DNA from: Ruminococcus sp.
Lineage (GTDB): Bacteria; Bacillota; Clostridia; Lachnospirales; Lachnospiraceae
DNA: 64,000 nucleotides
Reading direction: 5' to 3'
NCBI GenBank assembly: GCA_023663085.1
Contig: JAMPIB010000010.1
Span: forward strand, 1 to 64,000
Under the pieces are notes generated by a model that was given only the letters and a program-made list of their open reading frames with translations, was not told where the DNA came from and did no database searches. The position numbers and the translations under genes were made by a program. Below are positions 55,596 through 64,000 of this stretch, piece after piece (within the stretch, counting starts at the first letter, position 1; each line of letters starts with the position of its first letter).

Positions 55596-56314
55596 GCGTT
55601 ATCCTCCCATAGATAGCCGATACCCTGTATCGTGCGGATATGCTCTTTACTCAATTTCCTGCGGAGGCGGCTGATATTGACAGATAATGTATTTTCTTCA
55701 ACAAAATTGCCGTCAGCGTCCCATATATGTTGTAGGATCTGTTCTTTTAAGAGCGCGCGGCCTTTATTTTCCAGAAAATAATGCAGAAGGCGAAATTCCG
55801 TTACACTCAGATTCAGTTCCTGTCCGTTTTCAAAGGCCCGGAACAATCTGGTATCCAGACTGATATCGCCGGAGCGTAACAACGTGTCGTCAAAGCGTAA
55901 GCGTGTATCGCCAGAGTGTAACAGTGTATTGTCAGAGCCAGCCGGTGATTTTCTGTGCAGGATGTTCTGTAGTCTGACCTTGAGAATGGAGATAGAGAAC
56001 GGCTTGGTCATATAATCGTCGGCGCCGTTTGTCAGACCCATGATCTCATCCATTTCCATATCCCGCGCTGTCAGCATTAACAGCGGAATCTGCGAACCGT
56101 GTGCAGAGACGCCGCGTATCTTCCGGCACAGATCGAGGCCATCACCATCCGGCAGATTTAAGTCCAGAATAATCGCGCCGGGGTTTTCTTTTTCAAAAAG
56201 TGCATATCCTTCCTGTATCGTGCAGGCAGTCAGTGTTTCGTAACCTTCCTGTTCTAAGGCAAATGAAATGCCGCGGCTTAGGCCGGAATCGTCTTCGATG
56301 ATTAATATTTTCAT
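55592..56314 (-). CDS. OmpR-family response regulator with a duplicated linker
   Basis: A 240-residue regulator: receiver domain MKILIIEDDSGLSRGISFAL with phosphoacceptor in AIILDLNLPDGDGLD and the lysine of MTKPFS, then an OmpR-type winged helix (ELNLSVTEFRLLHYFLENKG, then TLSVNISRLRRKLSK). Between them a 14-residue segment occurs twice in tandem (DNTLLHSGDTRLRF, then DDTLLRSGDISLDT; 55850-55933). ATG 56314 is preferred over 56347, the extra eleven residues preceding the usual MKILIIEDD start. It overlaps the kinase gene by 4 nt. Confidence 0.93.
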   Translation of the reverse strand: MKILIIEDDSGLSRGISFALEQEGYETLTACTIQEGYALFEKENPGAIILDLNLPDGDGLDLCRKIRGVSAHGSQIPLLMLTARDMEMDEIMGLTNGADDYMTKPFSISILKVRLQNILHRKSPAGSDNTLLHSGDTRLRFDDTLLRSGDISLDTRLFRAFENGQELNLSVTEFRLLHYFLENKGRALLKEQILQHIWDADGNFVEENTLSVNISRLRRKLSKEHIRTIQGIGYLWEDNA

Positions 56315-56372
56315 GTGAGGGAGTCCTTTCTGTCCGTGTTTTGACATATTTTGCGGATATTTCGGGATATCA

Positions 56373-57143
56373 TTACCCCAACAGGTTTACGGAAAGGATC
56401 ACGATGCCTAAAACCGTCAATACAACGCCGGTAGCCCTATTGAGGGTTTTCGCGCTCGCCTTATTCGCAAACCGCGCTGCTATGCGCGCCCACAGGAGAG
56501 TGAATAGCACGCAGAGAACGAGGCACCACAGATCCGGCATTCCGCCAATGGCAAAATGACTGACCGCGCCCGTTAATGCCGTAAAAGCCATAATAAAAAC
56601 GCTTGTGCCAACCGCTGTTTTTAATTCAAATCCCAGCACACTGGTCAGGAGCAGGAGCATCATCATTCCGCCGCCTGCGCCGATAAAACCGCAGATAAGG
56701 CCGATTCCCGTACCACAGACCAGGGACTGGAGAATCCGCTTTTTCGCACTTACAGAAGCCATCGTTTCCTTAGTCGTCATGACCGGTTTTACGATAAATT
56801 TAATACCAAGCAATAACGTCATAAAAACGGAGAAATTTCCCATTGTGGTGTTGGGAACCTTACTGGCGATCCAGCTTCCGGCCATTGTAAAAAGTAATAC
56901 GGCAGCCATCATCACGATACCGTTGCGGATATCCAGATTCTTATTTTTTCCATAAGTATAAGCACTGACGGCACTTGCCAGCACATCGCTCGCCAGCGCG
57001 ATACCGACCGCTTCATAGGCAGGTATGTTCAAAAAAGTGATAAGCATGGGACTGATAATGGCAGCGGCGCTCATACCGGCGAATCCGGTTCCAAGTCCCG
57101 CGCCAAGCCCGGCTATAAAGCATACTAAAATTTTCGTGATCAT
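56373..57143 (-). CDS. TauE/SafE-family (TSUP) membrane permease
   Basis: A 256-residue protein with about eight hydrophobic segments in two similar halves. Both contain the glycine-rich TSUP motif: AGLGAGLGTGFAGMSAAAII at residues about 10-30 and GLICGFIGAGGGMMMLLLL near residue 150. Members export sulfite, sulfoacetate or other small organic anions. ATG 57143 follows GGAGG. It has a consensus promoter, overlapped by the palindrome GACAATTATATTGTC. Confidence 0.9.
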   Translation of the reverse strand: MITKILVCFIAGLGAGLGTGFAGMSAAAIISPMLITFLNIPAYEAVGIALASDVLASAVSAYTYGKNKNLDIRNGIVMMAAVLLFTMAGSWIASKVPNTTMGNFSVFMTLLLGIKFIVKPVMTTKETMASVSAKKRILQSLVCGTGIGLICGFIGAGGGMMMLLLLTSVLGFELKTAVGTSVFIMAFTALTGAVSHFAIGGMPDLWCLVLCVLFTLLWARIAARFANKASAKTLNRATGVVLTVLGIVILSVNLLG

Positions 57144-57165
57144 TTTGCAGATACCTCCAGATTAG

Positions 57166-57198
57166 GACAATTATATTGTCGATAATTCGTTATGTCAA
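57166..57198 (-). promoter_or_regulatory. Consensus promoter of the TSUP gene with overlapping operator
   Basis: On the minus strand TTGACA (57193-57198) and TATAAT (57170-57175) are exactly 17 bp apart. GACAAT-TAT-ATTGTC (57166-57180) is a perfect inverted repeat over the -10 box, in repressor position. It shares its half-site with the palindrome at 53210-53231. Confidence 0.75.
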
Positions 57199-57228
57199 GT
57201 AAATTCATGGAATTTTTATATTTGACTG

Positions 57229-57257
57229 TTGACAACTGATATGTACTGTTATATACT
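57229..57257 (+). promoter_or_regulatory. Promoter of the GntR/ABC operon
   Basis: TTGACA (57229-57234) and TATACT (57252-57257) are 17 bp apart. A direct repeat ACTGT-N5-ACTGT (57245-57260) spans the -10 box and is a possible site for the GntR-type repressor encoded next. Confidence 0.7.
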
Positions 57258-57289
57258 GTTTATTACAAAAGAAAGGGCCCAAGTTTAAT

Positions 57290-57664
57290 ATGAAAATCAT
57301 AATCAGCAATTCATCGATGGAACCGATTTACGAACAGATCATAGGACAGATCAAGGCTATGATCCTGGACGGACGATTACAGGAGGAGTTTATGCTGCCT
57401 TCGGTACGCGCCTTATCCAAAGATTTAAAGATCAGCGCGCTTACGGTAAAGAAAGCCTACGACAGTCTGGAAGAGGAAGGCTTTATCGTTACGGTGCACG
57501 GAAAAGGCAGTTTTGTCGCGCGGGGAAACCAGAATCTTTTGCAGGAAGAAAAGCGCAAAGAGGTGGAGGCCGGTCTGGAGCAGGCAATCCTAAAAGGAAG
57601 AAAGTGCGGCATGAAAGATGAGGAGATCAGGGAAGTATTTGCACTCCTCATGGAAACAGACTAA
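57290..57664 (+). CDS. GntR-family (YtrA-type) transcriptional regulator
   Basis: A 124-residue short GntR protein with a winged helix at residues 1-75: MKIIISNSSMEPIYEQIIGQ, then LPSVRALSKDLKISALTVKK and EEEGFIVTVHGKGSFVA. The 50-residue C-terminus is the short dimerisation tail of the YtrA subfamily. These repress an ABC exporter operon that they head, and the ATPase and permease genes follow directly (14-nt gap). It would bind near the -10 repeat at 57245-57260. Confidence 0.92.
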   Translation: MKIIISNSSMEPIYEQIIGQIKAMILDGRLQEEFMLPSVRALSKDLKISALTVKKAYDSLEEEGFIVTVHGKGSFVARGNQNLLQEEKRKEVEAGLEQAILKGRKCGMKDEEIREVFALLMETD

Positions 57665-57678
57665 AAGGAGTGGAAGAG

Positions 57679-58530
57679 ATGCTATTAAGATTAGAAGGGG
57701 TCAGAAAACAGTACGGGGATTTTCAGCTGGACTGTTCGATACAGGTTGAGACCGGTTATGTGACAGGCATCATCGGAGCGAACGGAGCCGGGAAGAGTAC
57801 GACTTTTAAGGCGATTCTGGGTTTGATCGAAACTGATGGCGGCTGCATAGAGGTGCTGGGAAAAGACAGTAAAGAAATAACCGCCTCGGATAAACAACAG
57901 ATTGGCGTTGTGCTGGCGGAAAATACATTCAGCACGATCCTTACGGTTATGGATATAACGGCCATTATGAGCGCTGCCTATACCAATTTCCGCAAGGAGG
58001 ATTTTTTGAAAAAATGTGAGCATTATAATCTGCCGTTAAAAAAGCGGATCGGGACTTTTTCAACCGGTATGAAGGCGAAACTGAAACTGTTGCTGGCCAT
58101 GAGTTATGAAGCGAAACTGCTGATACTGGATGAACCAACGGCAGGACTCGACGCGGTCGTAAGGAGTGAATTGTTAGACGAGATGCGGGATTACATGAGC
58201 CATGATGAGAGGGCGATTTTAGTCAGCTCCCATATTTCTTCCGATCTGGAGGGATTGTGCGACGACTTATATTTTCTGCAGGACGGGAAGGTATTATTTC
58301 ATGAAGATACGGATGTTATTTTATCCGATTATGCTATTTTAAAAGTGGATGAGGGACAGTATCAGGCATTAGATAAGAGATATATCAGTTATAAAAGAAA
58401 AGAATCCTACGGTTATGAACTTTTAACAAAAGAGAAACGGTTTTATCTGGATAATTATCCGGAAATCGTCGCGGATAAGGGCAGTATTGATGATGTGCTG
58501 TTAATGATGACCAAAGGGGAGGAGAGTTGA
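57679..58530 (+). CDS. ABC exporter ATP-binding protein of the YtrA operon
   Basis: A 283-residue ATPase: Walker A GANGAGKST, a signature that deviates from LSGGQ (FSTGMKAKLKLLLAM), Walker B LLILDEPTAGLD and the switch histidine VSSHIS. The STGMK signature is usual for this exporter branch. The C-terminal 75 residues are a family extension. ATG 57679 follows AAGGAG at 8 nt; GTG 57670 overlaps that site. The permease gene begins 3 nt after the stop. Such operons respond to cell-wall antibiotics in bacilli. Confidence 0.92.
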   Translation: MLLRLEGVRKQYGDFQLDCSIQVETGYVTGIIGANGAGKSTTFKAILGLIETDGGCIEVLGKDSKEITASDKQQIGVVLAENTFSTILTVMDITAIMSAAYTNFRKEDFLKKCEHYNLPLKKRIGTFSTGMKAKLKLLLAMSYEAKLLILDEPTAGLDAVVRSELLDEMRDYMSHDERAILVSSHISSDLEGLCDDLYFLQDGKVLFHEDTDVILSDYAILKVDEGQYQALDKRYISYKRKESYGYELLTKEKRFYLDNYPEIVADKGSIDDVLLMMTKGEES

Positions 58531-58533
58531 TCT

Positions 58534-59196
58534 ATGAAAGGGTTTTTAGTCAAAGACATCAGAGTGATATGGCATAGCAGCAGAATATTTCTGATCATGC
58601 TGGTGGTGATGCTGCTCGCCGCGCGTCAGGCAGAGAGGCATAGTTTTATTATCGGCTATGTGACTATGATAGGTTTCCTGCTGGCCATAACGACGGTTTC
58701 TTATGATGAGCAGGATAAAAGCATTGTTTATCTGATGACGCTGCCGGCAGGGAGAAAAGCTTATGTATTGGAAAAATATGTGCTGATGTTTGGCTGCGGA
58801 CTGTTGGGTGCAGCTGTCAGTTCCTTATTCTGTATGGCACTGTATCGTGGTACCGCCATGCAGATCCTGAAAGAGACTGCTCTTATTTATGTGCTCATGG
58901 CTCTGGTCCAGCTCATTATGATGCCGTTACAGCTAAAGTTCGGCGGAGAGAAAGGAAGAATGGTTTTTATTGCCCTGTTGGCTGTGGCTATGGTGGTCAT
59001 TACCTCGCTTGATGACGTTTTGCGCTTTTTCTTTGGAAGTTATGAGGCAGGCATCAGTACGCTAAAGGGACTTGCGCAGGGAATCCTCGCACAGCCGCCG
59101 GTCGTAATCGCCCTGACGGTCCTGACCGTGTGCTTTATCTGTCTGGCGGTATCATACCTGATCAGCAGGAAGACAGTAGAGAATCGAGAATTTTAG
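58534..59196 (+). CDS. ABC-2-type exporter permease of the YtrA operon
   Basis: A 220-residue membrane protein with six hydrophobic segments and the common small-exporter start MKGFLVKDIRVIWHSSRIFL, then TTVSYDEQDKSIVYLMTLPA and YVLEKYVLMFGCGLL. It resembles ABC-2 membrane components that work with the preceding ATPase. The gap to that gene is 3 nt, which indicates coupling. The substrate is unknown. Confidence 0.85.
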   Translation: MKGFLVKDIRVIWHSSRIFLIMLVVMLLAARQAERHSFIIGYVTMIGFLLAITTVSYDEQDKSIVYLMTLPAGRKAYVLEKYVLMFGCGLLGAAVSSLFCMALYRGTAMQILKETALIYVLMALVQLIMMPLQLKFGGEKGRMVFIALLAVAMVVITSLDDVLRFFFGSYEAGISTLKGLAQGILAQPPVVIALTVLTVCFICLAVSYLISRKTVENREF

Positions 59197-59197
59197 A

Positions 59198-59226
59198 TTG
59201 AAAAAGCCGATTAGCAATGCTACACT
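59198..59226 (+). promoter_or_regulatory. pgi promoter
   Basis: TTGAAA (59198-59203) and TACACT (59221-59226) are 17 bp apart, beginning just after the stop codon of the permease gene. Confidence 0.6.
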
Positions 59227-59271
59227 AAAGTTAAGTAAAATCATGACTCTATAAGATAGGAGAGAAAAAAG

Positions 59272-60618
59272 ATGAGCAAAATTAAATTTGATTACTCCAA
59301 AGCGGCTTCTTTTATCCGGGAAGATGAAGTGGAGTCCATGAAGAAACTGGCTTTGGACGCAAAAGAAGTACTTGTTGGAAGGAGCGGCGCAGGCAATGAT
59401 TTCTTAGGCTGGATCGATCTTCCGGTAAACTATGACAAGGAAGAGTTCGCACGGATTAAGAAAGCGGCGGCGCAGATCCAGAATGATTCAGAAGTGCTGT
59501 TAGTGATCGGTATCGGCGGTTCTTATCTGGGAGCGCGCGCGGCAATCGAGTTTTTAAGACACAGCTTTTATAACGTGGTGGATAAGTCTATCAGAAAGAC
59601 ACCGGAAATTTATTTTGTAGGAAATTCCATTAGCTCTACTTATATTAAACATCTGATCGACGTGATCGGCGACAGGGATTTCTCCATCAATATGATCTCC
59701 AAGTCGGGAACGACGACAGAACCCGCTATCGCCTTCCGAGTATTTAAAGAAATGGCCGAGAAGAAATACGGCAAAGAGGGCGCGGCGAAAAGAATCTATG
59801 CGACGACCGATAAGGCGAGAGGTTCTCTTAAGAACCTGGCGACAGAAGAAGGCTATGAGTCCTTTGTCGTACCGGATGACGTGGGAGGCCGTTTCTCCGT
59901 GCTGACGGCGGTAGGACTGTTACCAATCGCGGTTTCCGGCGCGGATATTGATAAATTGATGGAAGGTGCGGCAGAGGGCAGGAAGATGGCTCTGGAAGCT
60001 CCGTTTGAGGAAAATGATTCCCTGCAGTATGCGGCATTACGTAATATTTTGTTAAGAAAAGGCAAAGGCATCGAGATTCTGGCAAATTATGAACCGGCGG
60101 CACACTATGTTTCCGAGTGGTGGAAACAGTTGTACGGCGAGTCGGAAGGAAAAGACCAGAAAGGTATTTTCCCGGCCAGCGTCGATCTGACGACTGATTT
60201 ACACTCTATGGGCCAGTTCATCCAGGACGGCGCCAGAACGATGTTTGAGACGGTGTTAAATATCGAGACGAGCAGAGAAGAAATTCTGATCGGTGAAGAG
60301 CCTGTCGATCTGGATGGCTTGAACTATCTGGCAGGAAAGAGCGTGGACTTCGTCAATAAGAGCGCGATGAATGGAACGATTCTGGCACATACGGACGGAC
60401 AGGTTCCCAACTTCATGATCAATGTGCCGGAAGTGAACGAGTTTTATCTGGGCGAGCTGTTCTATTTCTTCGAGTTTGCCTGCGGCGTCAGCGGTTATCT
60501 GTTAGGCGTGAATCCGTTTAACCAGCCGGGCGTGGAAAGCTATAAGAAGAATATGTTCGCGCTTCTTGGCAAGCCGGGATATGAGGCGCAGAGGGAAGAG
60601 CTGTTGAAGAGGTTGTAA
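59272..60618 (+). CDS. pgi: Glucose-6-phosphate isomerase
   Basis: Glycolytic isomerase of glucose-6-phosphate and fructose-6-phosphate, 448 residues, the Gram-positive length. Blocks seen: [35 protein letters not shown] (sugar-phosphate binding), [20 protein letters not shown] with the catalytic region, and [18 protein letters not shown] near the C-terminus. ATG 59272 follows TAGGAGAG. It has its own promoter and a terminator after the stop. Confidence 0.97.
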   Translation: MSKIKFDYSKAASFIREDEVESMKKLALDAKEVLVGRSGAGNDFLGWIDLPVNYDKEEFARIKKAAAQIQNDSEVLLVIGIGGSYLGARAAIEFLRHSFYNVVDKSIRKTPEIYFVGNSISSTYIKHLIDVIGDRDFSINMISKSGTTTEPAIAFRVFKEMAEKKYGKEGAAKRIYATTDKARGSLKNLATEEGYESFVVPDDVGGRFSVLTAVGLLPIAVSGADIDKLMEGAAEGRKMALEAPFEENDSLQYAALRNILLRKGKGIEILANYEPAAHYVSEWWKQLYGESEGKDQKGIFPASVDLTTDLHSMGQFIQDGARTMFETVLNIETSREEILIGEEPVDLDGLNYLAGKSVDFVNKSAMNGTILAHTDGQVPNFMINVPEVNEFYLGELFYFFEFACGVSGYLLGVNPFNQPGVESYKKNMFALLGKPGYEAQREELLKRL

Positions 60619-60670
60619 TTCATAAAGGGAATATTCGCAGGTAAGATGCCTGTGGTATATGGATAAAGGG

Positions 60671-60716
60671 GCAGACTGTATCCTGATATTTTGGTATTGG
60701 GGGCGGTCTGCTTTTT
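60671..60716 (+). terminator. pgi terminator
   Basis: GCAGACTG (60671-60678) pairs with CGGTCTGC (60704-60711), 8 bp with one G-U, followed by five T. The 25-nt loop is longer than usual. Confidence 0.7.
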
Positions 60717-60755
60717 GTGGAGAAATCGGTTGGCACCTTGAACAGACAAAAATAG

Positions 60756-60784
60756 TGGAAAATACCATGATATCGTAATATAAT
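60756..60784 (+). promoter_or_regulatory. Probable hsd operon promoter
   Basis: TGGAAA (60756-60761) and TATAAT (60779-60784) are 17 bp apart, about 55 nt before the proposed hsdM start. Confidence 0.5.
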
Positions 60785-60840
60785 ATGAAATATATCTGAA
60801 AGAAAAGAATGAAAGCAGTTTTATGGAGGAGGATACAGGC

Positions 60841-62412
60841 GTGGCGGCAAAAACAAAGACGAAAGAAGTCTCTATGGAGGAAACTTTATGGAAAACTGCG
60901 GATAAATTGAGGGGGTCAGTAGAGCCGTCTGAATATAAGCATGTAGTTTTAAGTCTGTTTTTCCTGAAATTTGCAAGCGATAAATTTGAGATTCAAAGAG
61001 CAAAAATTATTGCTGATGGTATGGAGAAATTTGCGGATAATATTGCTTTTTATACGAAGGATAACGTATTTTATCTGCCGCCAGAAAGCAGATGGTCTTA
61101 TATTATGGAAAACGCTAAACAGGATGATATTGCATTAAAGATAGATACGGCGCTTTTTACAATTGAGAAAACAAATCCTATTCTGAAAGGCGCTTTGCCG
61201 GACAACTATTATTCGCGATTGCAGATAGATACGGTTAAGTTGGCGTCTTTATTGGATGAAATTAATAAGATTGATACCACAAAGGACAAAGAAAACGATA
61301 TTATTGGCCGTATGTATGAGTATTTTCTTAGTAAATTTGCTATTGCAGAGGGAAAAGGAAAAGGTGAGTTCTATACTCCCAAAACGATTGTAAACTTAAT
61401 AGCTGAACTGATAGAGCCTTATGATGGAACATTATACGATCCATGCTGCGGTTCGGGAGGTATGTTTGTACAGTCTATAAAATTCATTGAGGCGCATCAT
61501 GGGAATAAAAAGAAAGTTTCTATCTATGGACAGGAATATACAAATACAACCTATAAGTTGGCGAAAATGAATCTGGCAATTCGAGGTATATCAGCAAATC
61601 TTGGAGAAATGGCGGCAAATACATTTACAAATGACCAGCATAAGGATTTAAAAGCAGACTATATTATGGCGAATCCGCCTTTTAACCAGAAAGAGTGGCG
61701 TGCCGCTGATGAATTGACAGATGACGCAAGATGGAATGGGTATGAAGTGCCGCCTACAAGTAATGCAAATTATGGTTGGATATTAAATATAGTATCCAAA
61801 ATGTCTCAAAATGGGGTGGCAGGCTTTTTACTTGCAAATGGCGCATTATCTGATGATGGGACAGAACTGAAAATCAGACAAAGACTGATTGAGAATGATT
61901 TAGTAGAAGCAATTTTGATTTTACCAAGAAATCTTTTCTATACTACTGATATCAGCGTAACGCTTTGGATTTTGAATAAGAATAAAAAAGAACGTATAGT
62001 GGATATGAATGGAGTAGAAAAACATTATCGTAACAGAGAAAAGGAAATACTCTTTATGGATTTGCGCCAAATTGGCAGTCCATATGAAAAGAAATATATA
62101 GAACTGGCAAAAGAGGATAGGAAAAAGGTAGTAGAAACATATCATAACTGGCAGCAGGCAGGGCATGAGAATACTTATGAAAATATACCTGAATTTTGCT
62201 ATTCCGCGGGATATGATGAAGTAGCTGAAAAAGGATTTAGTCTTGTGCCGAGTAGATATATTGAGTTTGTGAACAGAGATGAGAATATTGATTTTGATGC
62301 TAAGATGAAGATACTTCAGAGTGAGTTGCGGGAATTACTGATACAGGAAGAAAAGTCGAAGGCGGAGCTTTTAGAAGTGTTTAAGGAGTTGGGGTATGAA
62401 ATCGAATTATAA
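60841..62412 (+). CDS. hsdM: Type I restriction-modification N6-adenine methyltransferase, M subunit
   Basis: Modification subunit that methylates adenine in both half-sites chosen by HsdS. The N-terminal helical domain reads EETLWKTADKLRGSVEPSEY, then KHVVLSLFFLKFASDKFE. The SAM-binding motif is FYTPKTIVNLIAELIEPYDG followed by DPCCGSGGMFVQS, and the catalytic motif is MANPPFN. I favour GTG 60841, since GGAGGA (60825-60831) lies inside the alternative start at ATG 60823, which would add six residues. The 523-residue length is normal. The next gene overlaps by 17 nt. AT content rises from here on, suggesting transfer. Confidence 0.93.
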   Translation: MAAKTKTKEVSMEETLWKTADKLRGSVEPSEYKHVVLSLFFLKFASDKFEIQRAKIIADGMEKFADNIAFYTKDNVFYLPPESRWSYIMENAKQDDIALKIDTALFTIEKTNPILKGALPDNYYSRLQIDTVKLASLLDEINKIDTTKDKENDIIGRMYEYFLSKFAIAEGKGKGEFYTPKTIVNLIAELIEPYDGTLYDPCCGSGGMFVQSIKFIEAHHGNKKKVSIYGQEYTNTTYKLAKMNLAIRGISANLGEMAANTFTNDQHKDLKADYIMANPPFNQKEWRAADELTDDARWNGYEVPPTSNANYGWILNIVSKMSQNGVAGFLLANGALSDDGTELKIRQRLIENDLVEAILILPRNLFYTTDISVTLWILNKNKKERIVDMNGVEKHYRNREKEILFMDLRQIGSPYEKKYIELAKEDRKKVVETYHNWQQAGHENTYENIPEFCYSAGYDEVAEKGFSLVPSRYIEFVNRDENIDFDAKMKILQSELRELLIQEEKSKAELLEVFKELGYEIEL

Positions 62413-63487
62413 TATCTTAAAAAAGTATATTCGTTTGATTGATATACGAAATAAAGATAATATAACGGATAAAGTGTTAGGAATTAATATTGACAAATTT
62501 TTTATGCCTTCGATTGCAAATGTGACTGGAACGGATTTGAGTAAATACAAATTGATAACAAAAGGGAAATTTGCCTGTAATCCTATGCATGTTGGGCGTG
62601 ATGAAAGACTTCCAGTTGCATTATATGATGAAGAGGAACCCGCTATTGTTTCCCCGGCCTACTTTATGTTTGAGATTATAGATAATACTATGCTTGATGA
62701 AAATTATTTGATGATGTGGTTTCGTCGGTCAGAATTTGATCGTATTTGTTGGTTGCATACAGATGGAAGTGTCAGAGGAGGTATAACTTGGGATGATATT
62801 TGCCGAATAGAATTGCCGGTACCATCTATTGATAAGCAGAGAGAAATTGTAAATAGTTATAAAGTGATATCTGATAGAATTGAGATTAAAAAGAAGATAA
62901 ATGATAATTTAGCACAACAAGCACAAATTATTTATACGGTACAGTTTGTTAGAAATGCTAATCCTTACTGGCGAAAAGGACACTTATCAGATTTAGTTAC
63001 TGTAAAATATGGCAAAGACCATAAAAAACTGACTAATGGAATATATCCCGTATATGGCTCTGGTGGCATCATACGTTATGTTGAGCGTCCACTTTATGTT
63101 CATGAATCGGTTCTTATTCCTCGAAAAGGAACGTTGAATAATGTGATGTATGTTAATGAACCTTTTTGGTCAGTGGATACTATGTTTTATACTGAAATGC
63201 GACAACCCAATATAGCCAAATTCATATATCATTTTATTAAAGACAAGGATTTTGCATCAATGAACACCGGTTCAGCCGTTCCGAGCATGACAACTGATAT
63301 TTTAAATACAATGGAATTGGCAATTCCATCAACTGATTGTCTGCAAAACTTTGAAAAACTCGTAACTCCCATATACCAAACAATGCAAATAAATAATTGC
63401 GAAACAGCAAAACTAATTAATTTGCGTAATTTGTTAATTTCAAAACTTATGTCTGGTAAATTTGATGTCCTTAATATTGGAATTTAA
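62396..63487 (+). CDS. hsdS: Type I restriction-modification specificity subunit
   Basis: Sequence-recognition subunit that directs HsdM and HsdR. The 363 residues hold two target-recognition domains (about 1-150 and 185-330) separated by helical conserved regions (KQREIVNSYKVISDRIEIKK and a C-terminal LINLRNLLISKLMSG). The first domain has FMPSIANVTGTDLSKYKLIT and FACNPMHVGRDERLP; the second has YPVYGSGGIIRYVERPLY. It overlaps hsdM by 17 nt. The recognition sequence cannot be read from the protein. No recombinase or hsdS fragment was seen here. Confidence 0.92.
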   Translation: MKSNYNILKKYIRLIDIRNKDNITDKVLGINIDKFFMPSIANVTGTDLSKYKLITKGKFACNPMHVGRDERLPVALYDEEEPAIVSPAYFMFEIIDNTMLDENYLMMWFRRSEFDRICWLHTDGSVRGGITWDDICRIELPVPSIDKQREIVNSYKVISDRIEIKKKINDNLAQQAQIIYTVQFVRNANPYWRKGHLSDLVTVKYGKDHKKLTNGIYPVYGSGGIIRYVERPLYVHESVLIPRKGTLNNVMYVNEPFWSVDTMFYTEMRQPNIAKFIYHFIKDKDFASMNTGSAVPSMTTDILNTMELAIPSTDCLQNFEKLVTPIYQTMQINNCETAKLINLRNLLISKLMSGKFDVLNIGI

Positions 63488-63525
63488 GCCACTAAATTAT
63501 CATTTAAAAGAAAGGAACTGATGAA

Positions 63526-63828
63526 ATGAATAAAGATGTATTTACAATTAAAGATATCGAAAAACTGATTAAGCCAATTGCCCAAAAATATAAAGTGAAA
63601 GAAATATATTTATTTGGTTCTTATGCGAGAGGAGAGGCAAACGAAGGTAGTGACTTGGACTTTTTGGTATACGGTGGGGAAAATTTTAAACTTACGATGA
63701 TTTTTTCACTTGCCGAGGAATTGCGAGAAGTTTTGAAGAAAAATGTTGATGTGTTTGAAATAAATGAAATCAACGAAGATAGTGATTTTTATAATACAAT
63801 TATGAAAGAGAGGTTGTTGATAGCGTGA
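63526..63828 (+). CDS. MNT-type nucleotidyltransferase antitoxin (MntA-like)
   Basis: A 100-residue minimal nucleotidyltransferase: YLFGSYARGEANEGSDLDFL carries the GSxARG motif and the DxD metal site, and VDVFEINEIN supplies the third acidic strand. Such proteins, next to HEPN proteins, act as antitoxins by adenylylating the HEPN toxin. AAAGGAACTG precedes the start. The next gene starts within its last 4 nt (GTGA). It lies 38 nt after hsdS in the restriction locus. Confidence 0.9.
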   Translation: MNKDVFTIKDIEKLIKPIAQKYKVKEIYLFGSYARGEANEGSDLDFLVYGGENFKLTMIFSLAEELREVLKKNVDVFEINEINEDSDFYNTIMKERLLIA

Positions 63829-64000
63829 AATATTCGGATGAGCAGCGAATTAAAAAGATATATGAAAATGCCGTCAAACTGCATGATTATATTATAGACA
63901 ATAATATTAAAAAAGAAAATTTACTGACAAATGTTCCTTTGCAATGGCTTGTTACAACACCATTATATAATATTGGGGAACATGTTTATAATTTGTCTAA
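63825..64000 (+). CDS. HEPN-domain toxin (HepT-like), 3' end outside the window
   Basis: The visible 58 codons read from GTG 63825: MKYSDEQRIKKIYENAVKLH, a helical stretch and QWLVTTPLYNIGEHVYNLS, the DUF86/HepT pattern that normally ends in the RX4-6H active site, here beyond the edge. HEPN proteins of this type are RNases neutralised by the adjacent MNT protein. The start overlaps the antitoxin stop by 4 nt. No hsdR gene is visible; it may follow outside the window. Confidence 0.8.
   Translation, partial: MKYSDEQRIKKIYENAVKLHDYIIDNNIKKENLLTNVPLQWLVTTPLYNIGEHVYNLS

Noticed and set aside
62396..63487. Phase-variable hsdS by inversion
   Set aside because: No second hsdS segment, inverted repeat or site-specific recombinase is visible in the window; it cannot be excluded beyond the right edge.

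Overview
The window is a chromosomal segment around the replication origin of a low-GC Gram-positive bacterium, most probably a member of the Lachnospiraceae or a close relative within the Clostridia. This is inferred from the order rnpA-rpmH-(oriC)-dnaA-dnaN-yaaA-recF-gyrB-gyrA, purine-rich ribosome binding sites, Firmicutes-type families (YesM/YesN two-component pair, DUF2975 with a YozG-like regulator, TSCPD protein, DUF362 ferredoxin, flavin reductase-rubredoxin fusion) and the absence of outer-membrane genes. No rRNA, tRNA, CRISPR array or complete insertion sequence was seen.

Layout. 1-9.5 kb is the origin core: rnpA (cut by the left edge) and rpmH read leftward, and a bipartite oriC with DnaA boxes flanks dnaA, followed by dnaN, yaaA, recF, gyrB and gyrA. 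9.5-19.8 kb holds small housekeeping and accessory genes: a membrane protein, a phosphoesterase, an ABC-class ATPase, an HTH-membrane regulator with paired operators, a PIN/antitoxin pair with its promoter inside a perfect inverted repeat, a flavin reductase-rubredoxin, lipoproteins, a MATE pump, an S41 peptidase and a MATE remnant. 19.8-27.7 kb holds a chemoreceptor and a sugar ABC importer, with a divergent YesM/YesN-type two-component system that probably controls the importer. 27.7-30.0 kb is a DUF2975/HTH/DUF4173 operon in which an in-frame amber codon splits the DUF4173 gene.

30.2-38.9 kb runs rightward: a thioesterase, a second chemoreceptor, an alpha/beta hydrolase, then an ECF sigma factor operon with a membrane protein, an ABC ATPase and three tandem paralogous permeases. 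38.9-44.2 kb runs leftward: an MBOAT/SGNH O-acylation pair, exonuclease III and a CotH-family surface kinase. 44.3-49.6 kb carries a lipoprotein, a DUF362 ferredoxin behind a strongly structured leader, a TSCPD protein, murG, a small transposase-like zinc-ribbon protein and a phospholipase C-like protein. 49.7-57.1 kb groups an FtsX-type ABC exporter, a CLC channel/antiporter, an OmpR-type two-component system and a TauE/SafE permease; two upstream palindromes there share the half-site GACAAT/ATTGTC. 57.2-60.6 kb has a GntR (YtrA-type) ABC operon and pgi. The right end is a type I restriction-modification locus (hsdM, hsdS) followed by an MNT/HEPN toxin-antitoxin pair cut by the edge.

The observations most worth following are the ECF operon with triplicated permeases, the orphan structured leader before the DUF362 gene, the amber-split DUF4173 gene, a recurrent GGTTATT-N3-ATG start context, and the promoter-operator palindromes. 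All functional calls come from reading motifs by eye; no database search was run.
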